NCBI RefSeq assembly: GCF_011634775.1
Contig: NZ_JAALXT010000008.1
Coordinates: forward strand, 186,001-250,000
Source: Thalassoroseus pseudoceratinae
GTDB taxonomy: Bacteria; Planctomycetota; Planctomycetia; Planctomycetales; Planctomycetaceae
Direction: 5' to 3'
Length of the DNA: 64,000 nt
Of this stretch, positions 59,132 through 64,000 are shown one piece after another. Every line of letters starts with the position of its first letter. The stretch's first letter is position 1. A program made the position numbers and the translations under genes. The notes under the pieces were generated by a model that was not told the DNA's origin, made no database searches, and saw only the letters and a list, made by a program, of their open reading frames with translations.

Positions 59132-59998
59132 TCATTTCTCTTCGCCGAACACGGCCAACTGGGGAAGGTGATCGCTGAGGGCGAACGAGTTCTCGTCGGC
59201 GATGTTCAGGCGGAACGCTCCCTCAAACAGTGGTCTCGATTCGCTGATCTGCTCGGCAATCGGGCCAGTTGCCATGACATAATCGATGCGATACTTGGGA
59301 TCGTCGGCCTTGATTGTCGAACCTTGACCTTCGCCCACTTTGGCGAAGGTATCGATCCAGCCAGCGTCGATCCAAAGCTTGTATTCCTCGGAATCCGGGC
59401 CGTGGTTCAGGTCGCCGATCAGCAACATCGAGCGGCCTGATTCGAGGTCGTCCTTCATCGCTGCCAGCATCGCCTTGATCTCTTTCAGGCGGACGGTCGG
59501 ATCGGCAACCGGATAGAGGTGAGCCGAGTGAACGATCAAAGACTCACCGTTGGGCAACTTGACCGTACCTCGTCCCCAGTGCCGAGTGAACAAGTCTTTC
59601 GGACGCTCGTACCCGAGCGGAACGTTTTCTGAACTGGTGATCTCGTACTTGCTGAGCAGCGTTCCCGGCCAGTTACCGCCGCTTGGAAAACGGACATGGT
59701 TCATGCCGAGATGCTTGGCGACTTCCTTCGTAATCGATTCGGTTGGTGACTCAGAAAAGTTGATGATGTCCGGCTCATACAAGGCCAGTTCCATCGCCAA
59801 CCGCTTCGCCATCTGACCTTTCTCGACCGCTTTCTTTGCCAACAGGCGGTCTGCTGGCCAGCCTTTGCAAGCATAAATGTTGTAAGCGATGACTCGCAGC
59901 GTTTGCTGCTTCGTGTCATCTGCGAACGCTGGAAGAACAACGGTTGAAAGTCCGGCAGCACCAACTGCGGTGCAGAATTGGCGTCTTGAAATCGACAT
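59132..59998 (-). CDS. Tat-exported endonuclease/exonuclease/phosphatase-family hydrolase
   Basis: A 288-residue EEP-fold protein. A twin-arginine signal begins SRRQFCTAVGAAGLSTVVLP, cleaved after AFA, so it acts outside the cytoplasm. Catalytic signatures are VIAYNIYACKG, the acidic FSESPT position, GDLNHGPDSEEY (about 193), YRIDYVMATG and a C-terminal SDHLP. Substrate could be nucleic acid, phospholipid or sugar phosphate. It is an ordinary host-type gene on the minus strand among plus-strand cassettes. Confidence 0.85.
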   Translation of the reverse strand: MSISRRQFCTAVGAAGLSTVVLPAFADDTKQQTLRVIAYNIYACKGWPADRLLAKKAVEKGQMAKRLAMELALYEPDIINFSESPTESITKEVAKHLGMNHVRFPSGGNWPGTLLSKYEITSSENVPLGYERPKDLFTRHWGRGTVKLPNGESLIVHSAHLYPVADPTVRLKEIKAMLAAMKDDLESGRSMLLIGDLNHGPDSEEYKLWIDAGWIDTFAKVGEGQGSTIKADDPKYRIDYVMATGPIAEQISESRPLFEGAFRLNIADENSFALSDHLPQLAVFGEEK

Positions 59999-60075
59999 GG
60001 AAGTGCGTCCTTCTATGAGTTGTTCGTGTTACAAGAATTGTCGCACGGACTATTTCATCAGTCCACCGCTACGGG

Positions 60076-60089
60076 AGGCACCCCAAAGT
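60076..60089 (+). repeat. Boundary motif copy 15 (AGGCACCCCAAAGT)
   Basis: It resumes the motif series 2.3 kb after copy 14, just beyond the two minus-strand genes. Those genes may therefore have inserted into one cassette interval. Confidence 0.6.
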
Positions 60090-60130
60090 ATGCCAGTCAA
60101 GCAATCCAACTTTTGCAACGGAGACTGGCT

Positions 60131-60541
60131 ATGCCCGAGATCACTGCCACCTTCACACTAAACGGCCAAAATCTGACCGACGTTCCCGTAATCAATCCGG
60201 GTGACTGGTTCGGCAAGACGTGGCTGCTCGAAGTGGGAGGCTGCTACTCGCCGCTCTTCCTTGTTGTTGAGGCGGACAGCGCCTCCGACGCCATCGACGA
60301 ACTCGCCGACAACGAGCAGTACGGCCATCACATCGTGGTCGATGAGGCCGATCTTGGGGACTACGACCCAGAAACGTCCAGCTATGGGCCGAGTGGTCAG
60401 GTGATCGACCTCGATCATCTGATGATCCACGGCTGCGACGGTTGTGACGTTCCCTTTCGCTGCCGCTACCACGGCGACGGCCTGCCTGCCGATGGCGTGC
60501 TGCCCACAGACTTCTGCTGGGATGACCGTGACGACGACTGA
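60131..60541 (+). CDS. Small acidic hypothetical protein
   Basis: A 136-residue protein very rich in Asp (VVDEADLGDYDPETSSYGPS, HLMIHGCDGCDVPFRCRYHG). The CDGCDVPFRC block could bind a metal. The ATG follows ACGGAGACTGGCT. No recognised family; probably cytoplasmic. Confidence 0.65.
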   Translation: MPEITATFTLNGQNLTDVPVINPGDWFGKTWLLEVGGCYSPLFLVVEADSASDAIDELADNEQYGHHIVVDEADLGDYDPETSSYGPSGQVIDLDHLMIHGCDGCDVPFRCRYHGDGLPADGVLPTDFCWDDRDDD

Positions 60542-60554
60542 GGCACCCCCAAGT
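60541..60554 (+). repeat. Boundary motif copy 16 (AGGCACCCCCAAGT)
   Basis: Its first base is the last base of the preceding TGA stop. Confidence 0.7.
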
Positions 60555-60597
60555 CGCTCAGACAAGTCACATTTCCTTAAACAGCAGGAGACCAAAC

Positions 60598-61026
60598 ATG
60601 GGATGGCTCTTTCCGCACGGTGCTGATCGCAAGAGCTTGATCGAAGATCGCACGAAGTCTTGGGAACGGCAGGTCGGCGAGATGACCGTCACCACCGACT
60701 GCTTGAAACACTGCTTTCGTGGCGGTCGATTTCGGGGCGTATTGTGGACGGTCTGGCGCAGGCGGTTTGTTGTAGCTGGTCGAGAGGTTCGCCCGGAGGA
60801 GCGTTGGATCGGCTGCGACCTGCTCCAGTACAGCAGAGAGAACGAGGGGTTCGGCTACAAGGACATGACGGAAGCCGAATACCCGTACTACTTCTCAGCG
60901 CCGTTGTCGTACCTCGACCTCGTGCCGCTGGAACGCTTTGGTGGCAATCCCGATTGGCGTGCCGAAGTGACCGAACATCACCGCCGCCGAGCCGAGAAGC
61001 GAGCGGAGCGGTCGAAGACGACCTAA
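60598..61026 (+). CDS. DUF6927-like hypothetical protein
   Basis: A 142-residue basic protein beginning GWLFPHGADRKSLIEDRTKS, with an HCFRGGRFRGVLWTVWRR block, resembling DUF6927 as I remember it. Function unknown. The ATG follows AGGAGACCAAAC, and the TAA is followed by motif copy 17. Confidence 0.65.
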   Translation: MGWLFPHGADRKSLIEDRTKSWERQVGEMTVTTDCLKHCFRGGRFRGVLWTVWRRRFVVAGREVRPEERWIGCDLLQYSRENEGFGYKDMTEAEYPYYFSAPLSYLDLVPLERFGGNPDWRAEVTEHHRRRAEKRAERSKTT

Positions 61027-61039
61027 CCGCATCGAGCGT

Positions 61040-61053
61040 GGGCACCCTCTAGC
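61040..61053 (+). repeat. Boundary motif copy 17 (GGGCACCCTCTAGC)
   Basis: It is 13 bases after the previous stop and differs from consensus only at two positions. Confidence 0.65.
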
Positions 61054-61096
61054 TGAGTGTTGGCAAACCACATCCATCACTCAGGAGACCGTGCCC

Positions 61097-61516
61097 ATGC
61101 AATTCAGCATCATCTACAGCGTCGATGTCCCCGCCGAAGTTGACATCGATGACTTCGCACCGCCCCAAGTCGATGAGCTTTGGGATCAGACCGAGGACGA
61201 CTCTTGCTACGAGTATTCGTACCTCGAAGGCCGCTGGGAAGAAGGATCGCACCGGAAGTGGTGTGCGATCCTCGACCGTGAACAATTCGACGCCTTCGTC
61301 GAACGCTGCGGCCTAATCGCTGAGGACGTTGAGACCATGGGGAGTCTCGGCGCACCGGGGTTCGGCTTCGGCTGGGCACCGGCCATCTCTTTCAACGGCG
61401 ACGATCCCGACGCTATCCAGAACGCCTACGTCACGCCGCTCATCGAGACGGAACGAGAGCTTGGCGAACGTGAGTGGGATCGAGTTCGTGAAGCGGTGCT
61501 GTCGGTCTACGGCTGA
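61097..61516 (+). CDS. Small acidic hypothetical protein
   Basis: A 139-residue acidic protein (MQFSIIYSVDVPAEVDIDDF). The ATG at 61097 with AGGAG nine bases upstream is preferred over the GTG at 61091. It contains a glycine-rich GSLGAPGFGFGWAPA segment. No recognised domain. Confidence 0.65.
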   Translation: MQFSIIYSVDVPAEVDIDDFAPPQVDELWDQTEDDSCYEYSYLEGRWEEGSHRKWCAILDREQFDAFVERCGLIAEDVETMGSLGAPGFGFGWAPAISFNGDDPDAIQNAYVTPLIETERELGEREWDRVREAVLSVYG

Positions 61517-61519
61517 GCG

Positions 61520-61533
61520 AGGCACCCCTTAGT
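61520..61533 (+). repeat. Boundary motif copy 18 (AGGCACCCCTTAGT)
   Basis: It starts 3 bases after the previous stop; the next ATG is 43 bases further. Confidence 0.7.
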
Positions 61534-61576
61534 TCAACGTCACAGCATCATCACCGCTCAACACAAGGAGTCACAC

Positions 61577-61867
61577 ATGGCCGCCGAACGAAGGCAGTTG
61601 TTTCCACTCGGACAAGTTGTTGCCACGCCGGATGCACTCGCAGCCCTCGAAGAAGCGAACGAATCCGCTCTGCCCTTGTTGTCCCGCCATCAACATGGCG
61701 ACTGGGGCGACTTGTGCGATGAAGACCGGCAGTTGAATGACGAGGCGGTCAAGGATGGCTCACGCATCTTGTCGTCCTATGTCCTTGAAGCGACCGCCCA
61801 GAAGGTCTGGATTATCACCGAGGCGGACAGGTCAAGCACAACGATTTTGCTGCCGCAAAATTACTGA
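61577..61867 (+). CDS. Conserved small mobile-element protein
   Basis: A 96-residue protein with FPLGQVVATPDALAALEEAN, then HGDWGDLCDEDRQLNDEAV and VWIITEADRSSTTILLP. I recognise this as a conserved protein of plasmids and integrative elements across many phyla, with no known biochemical function. The ATG follows AAGGAGTCACAC. Confidence 0.78.
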   Translation: MAAERRQLFPLGQVVATPDALAALEEANESALPLLSRHQHGDWGDLCDEDRQLNDEAVKDGSRILSSYVLEATAQKVWIITEADRSSTTILLPQNY

Positions 61868-61871
61868 TCCG

Positions 61872-61885
61872 AGGCACCCCCTAGT
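61872..61885 (+). repeat. Boundary motif copy 19 (AGGCACCCCCTAGT)
   Basis: The last copy seen, 4 bases after the previous stop. No copy is seen between here and 64000. Confidence 0.7.
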
Positions 61886-61923
61886 CCAGCGTCAGAACAA
61901 CTCACTCACGGAGACACGAACAG

Positions 61924-62166
61924 ATGCAGAACGAAGTCGAAAACGCTCGCCGGGAACTTCTCAACGAAGTGAATCAGGACGCTGAGCGAACCAGATTGGA
62001 GGAGAAGTACGGCGAAGTCCTCACAACAAGTGAGATGCAGGAACAGTACACAGTCGAAGGCTTCCTTGCTCCCTTCGTCGTCTGCCGCCGCAAGTCGGAT
62101 GGCAAGCGTGGGACGCTGATGTTCTCCCATTCGCCAAGGTACTACTTCGGCTGGCAAGAGGATTGA
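61924..62166 (+). CDS. Small hypothetical protein
   Basis: An 80-residue protein with a helical acidic first half (ARRELLNEVNQDAERTRLEE) and a basic end (VVCRRKSDGKRGTLMF). The ATG follows CGGAGACACGAACAG. No family recognised. Confidence 0.6.
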   Translation: MQNEVENARRELLNEVNQDAERTRLEEKYGEVLTTSEMQEQYTVEGFLAPFVVCRRKSDGKRGTLMFSHSPRYYFGWQED

Positions 62167-62241
62167 TCGGATGGTCTCCGTGCCAGCCTCGGTTCTGCTC
62201 GTCGTGGGATCGAGGCTGGTTTTCGTTTTCGGAGCGAGGAC

Positions 62242-62466
62242 ATGGAACGAAAGCAAGCACATGTCGGAATGCTGGTGCTGCTTGGCGGCGACGGAGACGT
62301 ACCGACCGTCGCACGGATCATCAAGCTGAACCGAGCCAGAGCAAAGGTTGTCGTCATCGACGGGTGCGAGTCGAAGACGGAAGGAAGCCGATGGAACGTG
62401 CCCTACGCACTGATGAAGCCGGTTGATGAAACATCTGTGACCGAAAAAAGTGGGCGGCAAAGTTGA
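62242..62466 (+). CDS. Small hypothetical protein
   Basis: A 74-residue beta-rich protein (VGMLVLLGGDGDVPTVARII, AKVVVIDGCESKTEGSRW). It starts with an ATG after GGAGCGAGGAC. No motif copy follows it. No recognised family. Confidence 0.55.
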   Translation: MERKQAHVGMLVLLGGDGDVPTVARIIKLNRARAKVVVIDGCESKTEGSRWNVPYALMKPVDETSVTEKSGRQS

Positions 62467-62759
62467 AAATCGAGAAATTCCCATCGAAAACCTGTCGGCC
62501 AAAGCAGGTAGGGTGGACTTCCCAATGACCATAGGCCCACCTTTTTTATTGTTCCTCGGCAGATTTTGTTCTCCGTGGGTGCTGACGCCAAAGTCAGAAA
62601 TCGGAACTCGAAATCCCGCCGCCGAAATAATCCGGCCTGTCAGTAGGTCGTCCACTCAGACTTGTTGCAAAAGTTGTAATGACCGGGCGGCAGTTGTTCT
62701 GATCGTGGGCGTCAAACGGGAGTTGAAAGGCTGGGACTCCTTCAGAAATCCGCCGCCGC
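62467..62759. other. Intergenic stretch with a weak terminator-like hairpin
   Basis: GGTGG (62512-62516) can pair with CCACC (62537-62541), followed by TTTTTT, a weak terminator candidate. Otherwise no gene or motif copy is seen between two convergent genes. Confidence 0.35.
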
Positions 62760-64000
62760 TCAGTCGTCGTCCGCCATGGTTGTCGATTCCGGCTGAACTT
62801 CCTCCAAATCGGCCATTTGCTCGTCAAAACTGGGGATTTCTCCCAATCTCGGGTCTCCCCTCCGAAAACGGGAGACAGAATATAGTTCCATTTGTTGTGG
62901 GGGGTGTAAGAAGGAGAGCGACGAAGCAGGTTCGCCGAACTTGTACGCCATTGCCTTTCCAATTCCGTACCGCCTTGCTCTACGATTTTGACCGCCACCT
63001 TTCTTTCGAGGGTGGTCATAGTCAACGGCAATGTACAACCACTCCATTTCTCGCAAACAATCAAAGAAGGCGGTCTGTTTGTCGTGATTCCTCAATTTCA
63101 GGTCAAAACCTTCGAGAATTGAGGGCAATGCTGAAACAGGTAGCTCACGATCACAGCCTTTGATGTACCGCACGAAGAAGGCCATCGCTCGAAACAACCG
63201 CTCTTGCTTCTCAGGTTTTTGTGACTGTTTCTCGCCGAACACGATGGGAGCTAGTTTCTCGACCAACACTTGCTGTTCCTCGGCGGTAAACGTGATCTCA
63301 ACATCTGCTGGCACCACGGGCGGGGGAGCTTCTCGCCGGGCGTCCCATGTTGTCTTGTCTGCCAGCCGGAATCCAATCTTCTCCCATTCCGCCGCCACGA
63401 CCTGCCAAGTGTACGACGGATCGTTCTGCCAAATGCCCCGAGCAATTCGGCAAATGTCTGTATCCACCTTCTCCCGTTGGTCTGGCAGGCGAGAACAAAC
63501 TGAGACATCCGGCAATTCATCCACGAAACGCATCACGGTTTCGACGGCCTCAACCTCAGAGTCGCCTTGAGCGTGTAATACACTCAGCGTGATGTAGATT
63601 CCTGCGTTGAAGTTGGCAAACAAGCCAAGGTCTGCATCGTTCCACAGCTTGACCAACTCGCCACGAGTCTTCCCCCGCAGCTTGCCTTTCGTCTGACGCT
63701 TCTTGCTAGCAGCCTGTTTCGCCGGTTCGTGAACCGGCGAAACAGAAGCATTGTAGCCATCCTCGGCGGCGCAACTCGGATCGAGACGCTCCATAACGAA
63801 TGACAGGACCGCATTCTTTTCCATGTGTTGCCGGTCCCGGTCGATCAGCCAATTTATGTACCCTTCGACATCCTGCCTCAGTTTTCCTCGCCGCCAGATG
63901 AAGTGCAGTGGCTTGTCCAGCAGGATGATGCGGCCTCTGGCCAACGGTAGACGTTGCCCAAACTGACGAGCGGGAAACACTTCCACTGGCTTGATGCCTT
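62760..64000 (-). CDS. Hypothetical protein, 5' end outside the window
   Basis: The frame is open past the window's end (last visible codons GIKPVEVFPARQ), so at least 412 residues are present and the start is beyond. It is charged and helical, with no membrane segment. LARGRIILLDKPLHFIWRRG and INWLIDRDRQHMEKNAVLSF lie near the visible start, and a basic linker KKRQTKGKLRGKTRGELVKL in the middle. No family is recognised; a replication or DNA-binding role would be a guess. Confidence 0.6.
   Translation of the reverse strand, partial: GIKPVEVFPARQFGQRLPLARGRIILLDKPLHFIWRRGKLRQDVEGYINWLIDRDRQHMEKNAVLSFVMERLDPSCAAEDGYNASVSPVHEPAKQAASKKRQTKGKLRGKTRGELVKLWNDADLGLFANFNAGIYITLSVLHAQGDSEVEAVETVMRFVDELPDVSVCSRLPDQREKVDTDICRIARGIWQNDPSYTWQVVAAEWEKIGFRLADKTTWDARREAPPPVVPADVEITFTAEEQQVLVEKLAPIVFGEKQSQKPEKQERLFRAMAFFVRYIKGCDRELPVSALPSILEGFDLKLRNHDKQTAFFDCLREMEWLYIAVDYDHPRKKGGGQNRRARRYGIGKAMAYKFGEPASSLSFLHPPQQMELYSVSRFRRGDPRLGEIPSFDEQMADLEEVQPESTTMADDD

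Noticed and set aside
6151-61885. Interpreting the 14-bp motif as integron attC sites
   Set aside because: attC sites are 57 bases or longer with paired R/L boxes and a 7-bp core GTTRRRY. The motif has neither, and no integron integrase of IntI type with its extra helix is seen.
62508-62549. Strong terminator after the last small gene
   Set aside because: Only five pairs (GGTGG/CCACC) can form, so I list it only as a weak candidate within the intergenic entry.

Overview
The window looks like DNA of a planctomycete (Planctomycetota). The chromosomal-looking left end carries a VCBS/FG-GAP protein and a very long membrane-anchored Ser/Thr kinase with 15 WD40 repeats, a style typical of that phylum. 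The accessory genes (AlpA-like regulators, a tyrosine-recombinase-like protein with an odd active site, ParB-methyltransferase fusions, RuvB, ArdC) also resemble families I associate with planctomycete mobile DNA. No rRNA gene, complete tRNA or CRISPR array was seen, so the phylum call is an inference from protein families.

Layout. (1) 1-5.1 kb: end of an FG-GAP gene and the WD40 kinase. (2) 5.5-6.4 kb: a junction with a 20-bp palindrome, a tRNA-Lys(CUU) 3'-half remnant, IS-like debris and a truncated gene. (3) 6.4-18.8 kb: mobile-element backbone I. It holds a recombinase-like protein, a ParB-methyltransferase, a DUF5131 protein, an ATPase / helicase / ParB-methyltransferase block, and small cassette-like genes. 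(4) 18.85-47.85 kb: one continuous minus-strand operon of 14 genes. It starts with a small HTH regulator, runs through a complete type 2 BREX (Pgl) phage-defence set (pglW, pglX, pglY, pglZ, brxD, brxHI), and continues without a break into seven more genes: Ser/Thr kinase, DUF6361 protein, double-HKD phospholipase D-like protein, SNF2-like helicase, pRiA4b ORF3-like protein, RNase J-like beta-CASP hydrolase, and PD-(D/E)XK nuclease-like protein. Most junctions overlap or are a few bases apart, so the last seven are probably co-expressed with BREX. (5) 47.97-50.43 kb: a divergent plus-strand operon that reads as a graspetide (omega-ester RiPP) cluster. It has two precursor peptides sharing an AFLLR(L/F)QES leader motif and GTxTxT...ExxDxD cores, an ATP-grasp ligase, and a three-TM protein with a collagen-like tail. 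The graspetide and BREX operons face each other across about 125 bp containing a perfect inverted repeat that overlaps predicted promoters of both. (6) 50.4-52.9 kb: an alpha/beta-hydrolase pseudogene, an unknown gene, a HEAT-repeat protein and an alpha-carbonic anhydrase. (7) 53-62.5 kb: backbone II, with ArdC antirestriction, RuvB, an AlpA-like regulator, a complete tyrosine recombinase, many small genes, and two minus-strand intruders. (8) 62.8 kb to the end: a partial minus-strand gene.

The most unexpected signal is a 14-bp motif, consensus RGGCACCCCCTAGT. I found 19 copies between 6 and 62 kb, 16 of them in plus orientation. Most sit on or just after a stop codon and 35-75 bases before the next start. 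Several genes use the TAG inside the motif as their stop. I found no copy in the 18.9-52.9 kb cargo (BREX, graspetide, carbonic anhydrase), which splits the window into a motif-marked backbone and motif-free cargo.

Working model (inference): the backbone is a cassette-like integrated element that carries antirestriction and orphan-methylase functions. Its cargo is a defence island pairing type 2 BREX plus a candidate nucleic-acid-processing module with a small ribosomal-peptide cluster under a shared regulator. All coordinates and motifs come from reading the sequence; no database search was possible.
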